Assembly (NCBI GenBank): GCA_937967425.1
Contig: CALBST010000224.1
Coordinates: 1 to 6,012 of the forward strand
DNA from: an uncultured Caulobacteraceae bacterium
GTDB lineage: Bacteria > Pseudomonadota > Alphaproteobacteria > Caulobacterales > TH1-2
DNA: 6,012 nucleotides
Direction of reading: 5' to 3'
Positions 1-5,680 of this stretch are shown piece after piece. Numbering within the stretch: the stretch's first letter is position 1; each line of letters begins with the position of its first letter. Made by a program: the position numbers and the translations under genes. The notes beneath the pieces are model-generated. The model searched no databases. It saw only the letters and a program-made list of their open reading frames with translations, and was not told the origin of the DNA.

Positions 1-771
1 GAAGCCGGCGATGTCGGTGGTGCCCGCACCCATATCGATCACCAGCATGAGGTTCTGCGCTGATCGCGCGAAAGCGCCGTAGGCGGCCGCGGCTGCGTGC
101 GCCTCGAACACGCCTGCCTCCAATTGACCGATGCCCAAAGCCTGTTCGGCTTTTTCGAGCGCGTCCTTGCATTGGGCGATCGTGGCCCCCTCGGGGTCAA
201 GCAGCATAGCGCCGAGGCGCGCCGACACGATGGCGCCCTCATCGAACAAGCGAGCCATGGCGCGGTCGCCTTCCTCGCGCGTGCGCCAGATCGGGCTGGT
301 GTAACGGCGCGGCGCCGAACCGAGCGCCGGCGCTAATTCCTCATCGCTGCGGATCGCGGCCAAGATCAGTTGGTCAAGGTAGGCAAGATAGAGCACCAAG
401 GCGTCGCGGTAGCGAAGCGTGCCGGTTGGATCGATGCTCGGGCGAACCTTCAAGCTCAGCGCCTGCTCGATATCGCGCGCCGCCAGAATGAGTTTGAAGG
501 AAAGTATCGGATCGCGGTCGTCACCGACGCAGGCGCGGGCGCGCTCGAGCGCGGCCGGCCCGAAGAGGATGCGACCGTCTTCAACAAACATCACTGAAGG
601 GGTCAGCAGCGGATGGTCGCTGCCAGCGGCCGCCCCGATGGCGAGCGCCCGCACGGCTTCGCGCGCTGGCCCTTGGGCTTCAGTGAAGGCGCTGGCTTTT
701 GAGAAGGCGGTGCCGAAGTCGAGGCAAATGCGCGCCTGTCTTATGGTCTCGGCTGTTGGCTGGTCAGACAT
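1..771 (-). CDS. Hsp70-family (DnaK/YegD-like) ATPase, N-terminal part, runs off the left edge
   Basis: The minus strand from ATG at 771 stays open for 257 codons to the window edge, so the C-terminus is missing. Two nucleotide-binding motifs of the Hsp70/actin ATPase fold are visible. The first is phosphate loop 1 near residues 15-26 (ICLDFGTAFSKA). The second is phosphate loop 2 at residues 241-253, ending DMGAGTTD. Residues 56-74 (LTPSVMFVEDGRILFGPAA) match the conserved 'TPS...vG..A' segment of Hsp70 proteins. The two loops are about 225 residues apart, somewhat more than in classical DnaK, so this is more likely a divergent Hsp70-like protein than DnaK itself. Such proteins bind ATP in the cytoplasm, and the client here is unknown. 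Start choice: an AGGG-type Shine-Dalgarno lies about 10 bases upstream (782-785 on the plus strand). The gene is divergent from the VanZ-like gene. The family is confident, the specific role is not. Confidence 0.9.
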   Translation of the reverse strand, partial: MSDQPTAETIRQARICLDFGTAFSKASAFTEAQGPAREAVRALAIGAAAGSDHPLLTPSVMFVEDGRILFGPAALERARACVGDDRDPILSFKLILAARDIEQALSLKVRPSIDPTGTLRYRDALVLYLAYLDQLILAAIRSDEELAPALGSAPRRYTSPIWRTREEGDRAMARLFDEGAIVSARLGAMLLDPEGATIAQCKDALEKAEQALGIGQLEAGVFEAHAAAAAYGAFARSAQNLMLVIDMGAGTTDIAGF

Positions 772-932
772 AAGGCGCCCACCCTGGAGTTTGTCGAACA
801 GAGGCGCAGCCGCCGCTTGACGCCGGCTAATCTTCTAACAGTTCCTTAGGGCTTCAGGGAACATTGGTCACATTGGCGGCGTGATCGAATCCCAGAAGGT
901 GCGCGCTGAGGGCGAAGTGTGAGGCAATCCAA
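772..932. promoter_or_regulatory. Divergent intergenic region between the Hsp70-like and VanZ-like genes
   Basis: This 161-base gap must hold the start signals for both divergent genes. Visible elements are a TTGACG hexamer at 817-822 on the plus strand (a possible -35 without a convincing -10), two same-orientation half-sites GCTAA (826-830) and CTAAC (835-839), and a tandem 9-base-period repeat ACATTGGTC/ACATTGGCG at 861-878. No sizeable open frame is present. The assignment as a promoter region rests on gene layout, and no individual promoter is proven. Confidence 0.4.
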
Positions 933-1343
933 GTGATGAAGGGCTGGAATGGCGACGAGCACGCAGAAGTCAAAGTGACACCCTGGTCGGTGTGGACCGT
1001 GCGCGTTCTGGGATGTCTGGCGCTCGCGCTTATTCTATCGTTCGCCCTATCGGATAATTTCTCCCGGCCCGAATTCGTCGCCCGTCAGGACAGGGTGGAG
1101 CATGTGCTTGCGTTTGCGCTGCTCGGATTTTTGTTCGCCTGGCGCGCCTCTTTGGCGAGTTTCATTGCAACGACTTTGGTGCTAACGGGCCTCGCGTTTT
1201 CGGTCGAGGCCTTGCAGCAGACGCTCACGCTGACACGCGAAGCGCACTTAAGCGACGCGCTCGCAAGCATGTTTGGGCTGGGGCTCGGACTCGCGGGGGC
1301 GCTTGTCTTTGGCGCGCTGTTAAGCCGTCCGCGTCCAGCTTAA
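933..1343 (+). CDS. VanZ-like small integral membrane protein
   Basis: A 136-residue protein with about four hydrophobic segments (roughly residues 22-40, 57-70, 75-92 and 110-130). It carries the spaced polar pattern of the VanZ family. Asp53 and His57 open the second segment (QDRVEHVLAF). They are followed by Glu92, Gln95/Gln96, Arg102 and Asp108, and then a Gly-rich helix. In known members the family name comes from teicoplanin resistance, but most members have no defined biochemistry and many sit in surface-polysaccharide loci. It should lie in the inner membrane. The start is either GTG 933 or ATG 936; a GAGG at 921-924 fits both, with slightly better spacing for 933. The 3' end overlaps a small convergent reading frame by 24 bases. 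A resistance role is not supported by anything here. Confidence 0.82.
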   Translation: MMKGWNGDEHAEVKVTPWSVWTVRVLGCLALALILSFALSDNFSRPEFVARQDRVEHVLAFALLGFLFAWRASLASFIATTLVLTGLAFSVEALQQTLTLTREAHLSDALASMFGLGLGLAGALVFGALLSRPRPA

Positions 1344-1487
1344 GAGGGTCGCCGCCAGCGCGCCCAACGCCAACCACATGAGCGCGCCCGTGAGCAGCGC
1401 GCAGGCAAGAACCCAGGCGGGAGGCAATGTCGCCCCCGGCGGATCGTTGCTCTGAAACCGAGCCTCGGCAGGATCAATCGCGCTCAT
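1320..1487 (-). CDS. Probable small single-pass membrane protein (55 aa), unknown family
   Basis: On the minus strand an ATG at 1487 opens a 55-codon frame ending in TAA at 1320-1322. The N-terminal 20 residues are polar (begins MSAIDPAEARFQSNDPPGA). One long hydrophobic segment covers about residues 24-49 and includes WVLACALLTGALMWLALGALA. A short polar tail SWTRTA follows. This soluble-then-membrane layout looks like a real tail-anchored or bitopic small protein. It overlaps the 3' end of the VanZ-like gene by 24 bases in convergent orientation. No strong Shine-Dalgarno is visible before the ATG, and TTG at 1493 is an in-frame alternative. I do not recognise a family. It could be a chance frame in GC-rich DNA, but it fills a gap otherwise empty of genes. 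Confidence 0.45.
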   Translation of the reverse strand: MSAIDPAEARFQSNDPPGATLPPAWVLACALLTGALMWLALGALAATLLSWTRTA

Positions 1488-1675
1488 CGCCAAACATCTA
1501 GGCGAGGGTGGTTTGATTCCGCTTAAGAGTCGTCAGCAAAGATCAATTCTATAGATCGTTATCGCGAAGTAACCAGATGATGTTTAACCCAATTTAGTCA
1601 TGATTATTGCCCAAAAACTAAAGTCATCATTGCTAATGTTAGCGCCGGGTATGGGTAGTATTCCGGGGCTTTACA
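1488..1675. promoter_or_regulatory. AT-rich intergenic region upstream of the C93 protease gene
   Basis: No convincing gene lies here. By hand count, 1541-1640 has about 33 G+C per 100 bases, far below the surrounding coding DNA, as expected for a promoter/operator region. It contains a GANTC site (1515-1519), an inverted repeat TTTAGT/ACTAAA (1593-1598 and 1617-1622), imperfect direct repeats starting AGTCAT (1596 and 1622) and each followed by TTGC, and the GCTAATGTTAGC element at 1632-1643. No well-spaced sigma-70 promoter stands out. Other uses, such as a small RNA or an integration scar, are possible. Confidence 0.5.
1632..1643 (+). promoter_or_regulatory. Candidate operator GCTAATGTTAGC, copy 1
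   Basis: Five-base inverted arms GCTAA/TTAGC flank a TG centre. The exact reverse complement occurs at 5682-5693. This copy ends 32 bases before the GTG start at 1676. The arrangement suggests a binding site for a dimeric regulator, but no known regulator is recognised. A transcription-start role is equally unproven. Confidence 0.35.
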
Positions 1676-2641
1676 GTGCGGACTCTTGCTATTTGCTTGC
1701 TACTGGGCGCGTGCGCGTCGCCTGGGGCGACGGATCGCCTGGTATCGGCTTCTCGCTTAACGGCGGGTGTAGAGGTCGCGGCTCCGGACGGGTTGTTGGA
1801 TTATTGCGCGCGGCGTCCGCAAGAGTGCGGGGCCGCCAGGTTCAACGATCTGCGTGGTCTCATGCCGGCCACGGGTGCGGCCACCCGGCAAACGATTTCC
1901 GCCCATCAGAGCGAAGACACGGTGTTCGCGGCGATGATGGCCACACGTCTGTCACGCGGCGCCCAACAGAGGGTTGAGGCCAGTTCCAGCCTAATGACGC
2001 TCACTGACGCGCGCTGGCTTGAGTTGCGGCGGGTCAATCGCGAGATAAATCGCGCCATTCGCCCCGTCACCGATCGGGTGCTCTATGGCCGGGAAGAATA
2101 TTGGCAGCGTCCGCTGCTTGTCGGCGCCGCCGGCGCGCGGGGAGATTGTGAGGATTACGTCCTCGAAAAACGCGCCCGTCTGCTGACGCTTGGTTATGCG
2201 CCGGACTCGATTGCCATGGCGGTGGCGATCGCGCCAGGCGTTGGTTTGCATGCGGTCTTGATCGTACAAACTGATCGCGGCGACTTTGTCCTCGATAATC
2301 TCCATAGCGAACCGCGTGCGCTCGCCAGTCTCGACTATGTCTGGATTTCCCGTCAGGTGGGCCCGGCGCTCAGCCACTGGGCGGCGGCGCGGGCTGAAGG
2401 GCTCACGCATCCAGCGCGGCGGCATGTCGATATCAACGCAGAGGCGCGTTTTGCGCGCTTGATGCAAGAGCGCCTGAGCGGATCTGCCGCGGCGGAGACG
2501 ATCGCCACCACCATGCTGGCAACGGCGCGTGGGTCTGATCTGCCGGCCGCATTCGCGCCGCTTAAATCGGCGACGCCGTGTCTGCCGGCCTTCGGCGGCT
2601 GCGGCTCGACGCCTTCCTATGTCCAACACATAGCGCCTTGA
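1676..2641 (+). CDS. Peptidase C93 (bacterial transglutaminase-like cysteine protease, BTLCP; LapG-related), putative lipoprotein
   Basis: A 321-residue protein with the full catalytic pattern of the BTLCP family: Cys158 in GDCEDY, His192 in LHAVL and Asp207 in VLDN. Supporting family features are the N-terminal DYCARRPQECG (42-52) and the run from VNREINRAI to YGREEYWQRP (120-146). LapG members are periplasmic proteases that clip surface adhesins to release biofilms; the substrate here is unknown. The N-terminus MRTLAICLLLGAC looks like a lipoprotein signal with lipobox LGAC and lipidated Cys13, so the protein is probably periplasm-facing. The start must be this GTG: an in-frame TAG lies at 1640-1642, no other usable start follows it, and a GGGG at 1665-1668 can serve as Shine-Dalgarno. 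About 90 residues (230-321) extend beyond the core, alanine-rich with Cys302 and Cys309. It is convergent with the Wzy_C gene, 21 bases apart. Confidence 0.88.
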   Translation: MRTLAICLLLGACASPGATDRLVSASRLTAGVEVAAPDGLLDYCARRPQECGAARFNDLRGLMPATGAATRQTISAHQSEDTVFAAMMATRLSRGAQQRVEASSSLMTLTDARWLELRRVNREINRAIRPVTDRVLYGREEYWQRPLLVGAAGARGDCEDYVLEKRARLLTLGYAPDSIAMAVAIAPGVGLHAVLIVQTDRGDFVLDNLHSEPRALASLDYVWISRQVGPALSHWAAARAEGLTHPARRHVDINAEARFARLMQERLSGSAAAETIATTMLATARGSDLPAAFAPLKSATPCLPAFGGCGSTPSYVQHIAP

Positions 2642-2650
2642 GGCGGGCAG

Positions 2651-2663
2651 GGAGCTCTGCTCC
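2651..2663. terminator. Weak short hairpin between convergent genes
   Basis: GGAGC/GCTCC arms of five bases surround a TCT loop in the 21-base gap between the protease and ligase stop codons. The position suits a shared terminator, but the stem is short and there is no T-tract on either strand, so it may be chance. Confidence 0.2.
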
Positions 2664-4006
2664 TAACGCTGCGGCGCGCCCACGCTTGCGCCCAGCATGA
2701 AGGCGTAAAAGGCGGCGATGGCCGGCACCTGCAGCGCGAAATCGACAAGGCCATGAAGCAACAAGAGCGCGCTCATAGCGAGGGCCGCCGCCGCCCACTC
2801 GACGCCGCCTTCTCCGCGCGCCAAGCGCCACAAGGCGCGCGCCAAGAGTGGCGCTAACATCAGCACCCAAAGCGTGAGGCCTGCAACGCCTGTCTCCTCG
2901 AGCGCCTGAATGAATATGTTATGCGCCGAGCCGGGCGCGCCCAGCATGCGCCAGTTCTCTGGCGTTATCGCCAGCATGTTGAGTTCGTGATAGGTGTTCA
3001 ATCCGTGGCCAAAGAGAGGACGCTCGAGAAAGTGCGCGTAATGCGCATCGGCCAGAACCCGCCGCACTTCCCAGTCGTCGCCGGCCAGCGCAAACCGCGC
3101 CAGCACATCCTCGCCGCCGCGCACAAACAGCACGGCTAGAACGGCGATCAGGAGGCCAATTGGCGCAAGCGCAACGGCGCCGCGCGCGCCGCCACGCGTC
3201 ATTGATTGCGCCAGCAATGCGCTCAAGAAGATGATAAGGGCCACCGAGGTCGCCACTAAGCCGCCGCGCGAGGCGGTCAGCAGGAGGCAAGCAAAGAGCG
3301 CCAGCAGCACGGCGAACGATACCGGGGCGCTTAAAACAAGCCGGCCAGCGCCCCAGCCCCAATGATCAAGCGCGTGGCTCGTCTTACCCAGCCGTCCGCG
3401 CGCGCCGCGCGCGATCAAGGTCGCCGCGATCACCATCAAGGTTCCGAAGAGGGCTGCGGCCGCATTGGCCGATCCGACGTCGACGTCCAAGCGCGGATTG
3501 CCGCCGACCGCGTAGAATAGATAGAGCCCGGCGAAGCTATAGAGCGCGCCCAATGCGATCGCCCATCGCCCGACCCAGTCGCGGGCCTCGCGACTGGGCG
3601 CATAGAGAGCGCCCAAGAGAAACGCCGATAAGGGTCCACAAAGCGCGACGACGCCTTCGATGGTGCGATAGGGCGACACGGAGAGGGGCGCATCAGCGCC
3701 GCCAACGATTGACCAGAGCGGATGCGCTTGCAGCTCTTGAGGGCTCATGAAGGCGGTCGTGGCCGCCAGAGCAACAAAAGCCAGAGCGCCAAGGACGCTG
3801 ATCCAGTTGGCGCGCAGTGTCCGTGAGAGCCGGCCGGCGCTGGTCATAAGGATTGTCGCGAACAGCAGAGCGAGCAGCGTCAAGGACAGAAGGGCCGCGC
3901 CCGCGGCGTTGTTTGCGCCGTTGAGGAGAAGCGCCAGGAGCAGGATGCTCATGACGATGAAAGCGCCAGCGTTGACGTCCTTCAACCGGTTCAGCAACGC
4001 CTGCAT
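2663..4006 (-). CDS. O-antigen ligase / polymerase family membrane protein (Wzy_C domain)
   Basis: A 447-residue polytopic protein with roughly ten to twelve hydrophobic segments, a typical size for the family. Wzy_C landmarks appear in order. TASRGG at 244-249 carries the conserved Arg. A large, more polar loop lies at about 296-365 and includes RPLFGHGLNTY (329-339). SAHNIFIQALEETGVAG (360-376) carries the conserved His-Asn and Glu. HGLVDFALQVPA is at 418-429. An earlier GSANAAAALFG (178-188) also fits. Members either join polysaccharide to lipid A-core (WaaL) or polymerise repeat units (Wzy), using undecaprenyl-diphosphate-linked substrates at the periplasmic face of the inner membrane. 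Sequence alone cannot separate the two. The nearby OPX gene favours exopolysaccharide or O-antigen synthesis. The start ATG at 4006 has a strong GGGAGGGG Shine-Dalgarno just upstream (4011-4018). It is divergent from the phosphatase gene. Confidence 0.92.
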   Translation of the reverse strand: MQALLNRLKDVNAGAFIVMSILLLALLLNGANNAAGAALLSLTLLALLFATILMTSAGRLSRTLRANWISVLGALAFVALAATTAFMSPQELQAHPLWSIVGGADAPLSVSPYRTIEGVVALCGPLSAFLLGALYAPSREARDWVGRWAIALGALYSFAGLYLFYAVGGNPRLDVDVGSANAAAALFGTLMVIAATLIARGARGRLGKTSHALDHWGWGAGRLVLSAPVSFAVLLALFACLLLTASRGGLVATSVALIIFLSALLAQSMTRGGARGAVALAPIGLLIAVLAVLFVRGGEDVLARFALAGDDWEVRRVLADAHYAHFLERPLFGHGLNTYHELNMLAITPENWRMLGAPGSAHNIFIQALEETGVAGLTLWVLMLAPLLARALWRLARGEGGVEWAAAALAMSALLLLHGLVDFALQVPAIAAFYAFMLGASVGAPQR

Positions 4007-4072
4007 TCATCCCCTCCCAAGGCTGCAAGACTACAAGCTCGCCGCCGCGCGTCGAGGCGATTCCGCTGCATG

Positions 4073-4114
4073 ACTGGCGCGCTGACATCAAGATGGCGCC
4101 ATGATTGCGCCAGT
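4073..4114. repeat. Inverted repeat spanning the phosphatase start codon
   Basis: Perfect 8-base arms ACTGGCGC (4073-4080) and GCGCCAGT (4107-4114) enclose 26 bases. These include the 10-base palindrome ATGGCGCCAT (4093-4102) and the start codon at 4101. It could be an operator for the divergent ligase/phosphatase pair, an RNA hairpin limiting initiation, or chance in GC-rich DNA. Confidence 0.3.
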
Positions 4115-4895
4115 GGACGCGGCGCCGCATAAGTCGCGCGGCATGCCAATTTGGGGCGACAAGACGAAAACCGGTCCACGCTTTCTCGACGGGCGTGTGG
4201 GTTTTGCAATTGGCGACATCCACGGGCGCGCCGACCTTCTTAGCCGCATGCTCGATCGGCTTGAGCAACAGTTCCGCGCCATCGATGCGCCGGATCCAAT
4301 CGTGATCTTCGTTGGCGATTACGTTGACCGGGGCCCCGACAGCAAGGCTGTGCTGGATCTGATAACGGCAGGGCGGCCGCATGGGTTTGAGCGGCGCTTT
4401 TTGAGCGGCAATCATGAGGCCGCCATGTTGAAATTCTTGGACGAGCCGTTAGCCGGACGCGCCTGGCTCGATCATGGCGGATTGCAGACGCTTGCATCCT
4501 ATGGCGTCCATCCGCTGCCGGGCGCTGCGGCTGGCGCCGGCGAGATCGCGGCCGCCGCAGCCCAACTCAACGCGCTGATGCCGGACGCCCATCGTGTATT
4601 TTTGCGAACGCTTGAGCGCTATGTGGTGCTGGGCGATTATTGTTTCGTGCATGCGGGCATTGATCCCAAGCGCGCGCTTGAGCACCAGCGCGAGGAGGAT
4701 CTGTTCTGGATTCGGGCACGCTTTCTCGACGACAAGAAGCCGCTTCCATACCGGATTGTGCACGGCCATACGCCAGTGAAGGCGCCTTTTGTGGACGCGC
4801 GCCGCATTGGGGTCGATACCGGCGCTTATTTTTCGGGAACACTGACCGCCGTGCGCCTGGAAGGCGAGTCCGTGCGCTTTTTAGAAGTGCGCTAG
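4101..4895 (+). CDS. PPP-type metallophosphoesterase (serine/threonine protein phosphatase-like)
   Basis: A 264-residue protein with all signature motifs of the calcineurin-like PPP superfamily: GDIHG (38-42), GDYVDRG (72-78), GNHE (103-106), HAG with metal ligand His184, and HGHTP with His221/His223. Together these hold a two-metal centre that hydrolyses phosphoesters. Bacterial relatives include PrpA/PrpB-type protein phosphatases and the ApaH dinucleoside tetraphosphatases. The length and the HGHTP ending fit the protein-phosphatase-like group better, but the substrate is not readable. No signal peptide is seen, so it is cytoplasmic. The start is uncertain: ATG 4101 has no strong Shine-Dalgarno and lies inside an inverted repeat, while in-frame ATG 4143 (Met15) would remove only non-conserved residues. 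It is followed after 91 bases by the OPX gene. A role in tuning polysaccharide synthesis by dephosphorylation is inference. Confidence 0.9.
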   Translation: MIAPVDAAPHKSRGMPIWGDKTKTGPRFLDGRVGFAIGDIHGRADLLSRMLDRLEQQFRAIDAPDPIVIFVGDYVDRGPDSKAVLDLITAGRPHGFERRFLSGNHEAAMLKFLDEPLAGRAWLDHGGLQTLASYGVHPLPGAAAGAGEIAAAAAQLNALMPDAHRVFLRTLERYVVLGDYCFVHAGIDPKRALEHQREEDLFWIRARFLDDKKPLPYRIVHGHTPVKAPFVDARRIGVDTGAYFSGTLTAVRLEGESVRFLEVR

Positions 4896-4926
4896 GACTC
4901 TTCGCAAGATTAGCGGCGTTAGAGAC

Positions 4927-4956
4927 TTGGAAGCGGGCCGATCGCCGCGCTAACAT
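4927..4956 (+). promoter_or_regulatory. Possible promoter for the OPX gene
   Basis: TTGGAA (4927-4932) and TAACAT (4951-4956) are 18 bases apart and lie about 30 bases upstream of the OPX start codon. The match to a sigma-70-type promoter is only fair. The GCTAACAT around the -10 resembles half of the 12-base element found at 1632 and 5682. Confidence 0.25.
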
Positions 4957-4984
4957 GCGACCCTACAATGAGTAGAGGGGTCGC
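4957..4984 (+). promoter_or_regulatory. Bulged hairpin overlapping the OPX ribosome-binding site
   Basis: GCGACC (4957-4962) pairs with GGTCGC (4979-4984). CTAC (4963-4966) pairs with GTAG (4972-4975), leaving loop AATGA and a three-base bulge AGG (4976-4978). The Shine-Dalgarno AGAGGGG (4974-4980) lies wholly within this structure, two bases before the final approach to ATG 4987. If it forms in mRNA it could limit ribosome access. Read as DNA it could instead be an operator. Confidence 0.4.
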
Positions 4985-4986
4985 TT

Positions 4987-5562
4987 ATGGCGATGGATGA
5001 GGTGGCGCGCCGCTCGGTGCTTGGCTTGTTGGCGGGTGGTTTATGCGCCAGCTGCGGCAGCACTGGGAGTATGCCCGCGGGAACCGAATTGCCGCAAATA
5101 TCTGTCACCGAGTATCGGTTGGGGCCGGCCGACCGTTTGCGGATCAGCGTCTATGGCGAGGCGGAGCTGACCGGCGAATTCGTCGTCGCCGCAAACGGGG
5201 TGATTTCCTACCCGCTGATCGGCGACCACCCGGCCGAAGGCAAGACCGTCGCCGAGTTCACCGAATCGCTGCGAACCGCGCTGAGGCGCTACGTGCTGCA
5301 GCCGAATATGAGCGTAGAAGTTCTGAATTATCGGCCGTTTTTTATTCTGGGAGAGGTTCAAGACCCGGGCACCTATCCTTATGCGGCGGGGCTCAATGTC
5401 ATGAACGCGGTCGCCACAGCGGGCGGGTTCTCTTACCGGGCCGATACCCGCCGGGTCTTCATCAAGCACGCCAATGAAGTGGCTGAGCGCGAATACGTCT
5501 TGACCAGCACGACCCCGGTTATGCCAGGCGATACGGTGCGGATCGCCGAGCGGCGCTTCTAA
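4987..5562 (+). CDS. Polysaccharide export lipoprotein, short OPX type (Poly_export + SLBB)
   Basis: A 191-residue OPX protein. A Poly_export domain covers about residues 43-112 (starts YRLGPADRLRISVYGE, includes GVISYPLIGD and a C-terminal MSVEV). An SLBB domain follows at about 118-165 (FFILGEVQDPGTYPYAAG, then NAVATAGGF). Family members act with an inner-membrane PCP/Wzc-type partner to carry capsule or exopolysaccharide across the outer membrane. At 191 residues it lacks the extra C-terminal helix domain of full-length Wza, as in GumB-type proteins. The N-terminus has ARRSVLGLL, resembling a Tat twin-arginine motif (Arg8-Arg9), and a probable lipobox ending CAS-Cys23, slightly non-standard at -3. 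The start ATG 4987 has Shine-Dalgarno AGAGGGG; ATG 4993 is an alternative. No partner co-polymerase or glycosyltransferase lies in this window. Confidence 0.93.
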   Translation: MAMDEVARRSVLGLLAGGLCASCGSTGSMPAGTELPQISVTEYRLGPADRLRISVYGEAELTGEFVVAANGVISYPLIGDHPAEGKTVAEFTESLRTALRRYVLQPNMSVEVLNYRPFFILGEVQDPGTYPYAAGLNVMNAVATAGGFSYRADTRRVFIKHANEVAEREYVLTSTTPVMPGDTVRIAERRF

Positions 5563-5599
5563 CAGGGCGCGGTCGGTTGGTGACGGCGCCCGTGTCGAT

Positions 5600-5616
5600 G
5601 GCGCCGCACCGGCGCC
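5600..5616 (+). terminator. Possible hairpin after the OPX gene
   Basis: GGCGCC (5600-5605) and GGCGCC (5611-5616) can form a six-base stem with loop GCACC, and a third GGCGCC lies at 5585-5590. A T-poor tail follows (only TCTTT at 5626-5630), so intrinsic termination is uncertain. The motif is self-complementary and common in GC-rich DNA. Confidence 0.22.
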
Positions 5617-5627
5617 GCAAACCCGTC

Positions 5628-5647
5628 TTTGTGCGCTAGCGCACAAA
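5628..5647. promoter_or_regulatory. Perfect 20-base palindrome, candidate operator
   Basis: Arms TTTGTGCGCT and AGCGCACAAA are exact inverted copies, centred between 5637 and 5638. One extra A on the right lets TC/GA pair further out. It lies 67 bases before the start of the gene at 5715. The T-run is on the left and the A-run on the right, with no T-tract after it on either strand, which argues against an intrinsic terminator and for a dimeric regulator site. The regulator is not identified. Confidence 0.5.
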
Positions 5648-5650
5648 AGA

Positions 5651-5680
5651 TTGGCTCGACATTCCCTGTCTAGGCGTTAT
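5651..5680 (+). promoter_or_regulatory. Possible promoter for the gene at 5715
   Basis: TTGGCT (5651-5656) and CGTTAT (5675-5680) are 18 bases apart. The pair lies between the 20-base palindrome and the GCTAACATTAGC element, a layout that would suit a regulated promoter. The hexamer matches are weak. CGTTATCGC also occurs at 1557-1565. Confidence 0.25.

Noticed and set aside
881..922. 13-codon frame before the VanZ-like gene as a leader peptide
   Set aside because: Starts with GTG, has no ribosome-binding site, no regulatory codon run and no attenuator-like structure.
1573..1597. CtrA-like site (TTAACCCAATTTAG)
   Set aside because: The second half departs from TTAA-N7-TTAA, so it is not a credible match without a genome-wide model.
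1515..1685. GANTC (CcrM-type) sites at 1515 and 1681 as cell-cycle control
   Set aside because: Such sites are frequent in alphaproteobacterial DNA and two or three near genes do not show regulation.
1600..1977. 125-codon plus-strand frame starting in the AT-rich gap
   Set aside because: Overlaps the first third of the protease gene in another frame and becomes Arg/Gly-rich without motifs; the in-frame lipoprotein start at 1676 explains the region better.
1991..2629. 212-codon open frame antisense to the protease gene
   Set aside because: Arg-rich, no recognisable motif, and fully opposite a gene with clear catalytic residues; typical shadow frame in GC-rich DNA.
3693..4415. 240-codon minus-strand frame across the ligase/phosphatase junction
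   Set aside because: Overlaps two well-supported genes and their shared intergenic region, with low-complexity Arg/Pro/Ala content and no family features.
4887..4895. GTGCGCTAG at the phosphatase stop, matching half of the 5628 palindrome
   Set aside because: It is simply the last two codons and stop codon; a 9-base match in this composition is not meaningful.
5041..5646. 201-codon minus-strand frame opposite the OPX gene
   Set aside because: Antisense to a gene with strong Poly_export/SLBB evidence; the encoded sequence resembles no protein family.
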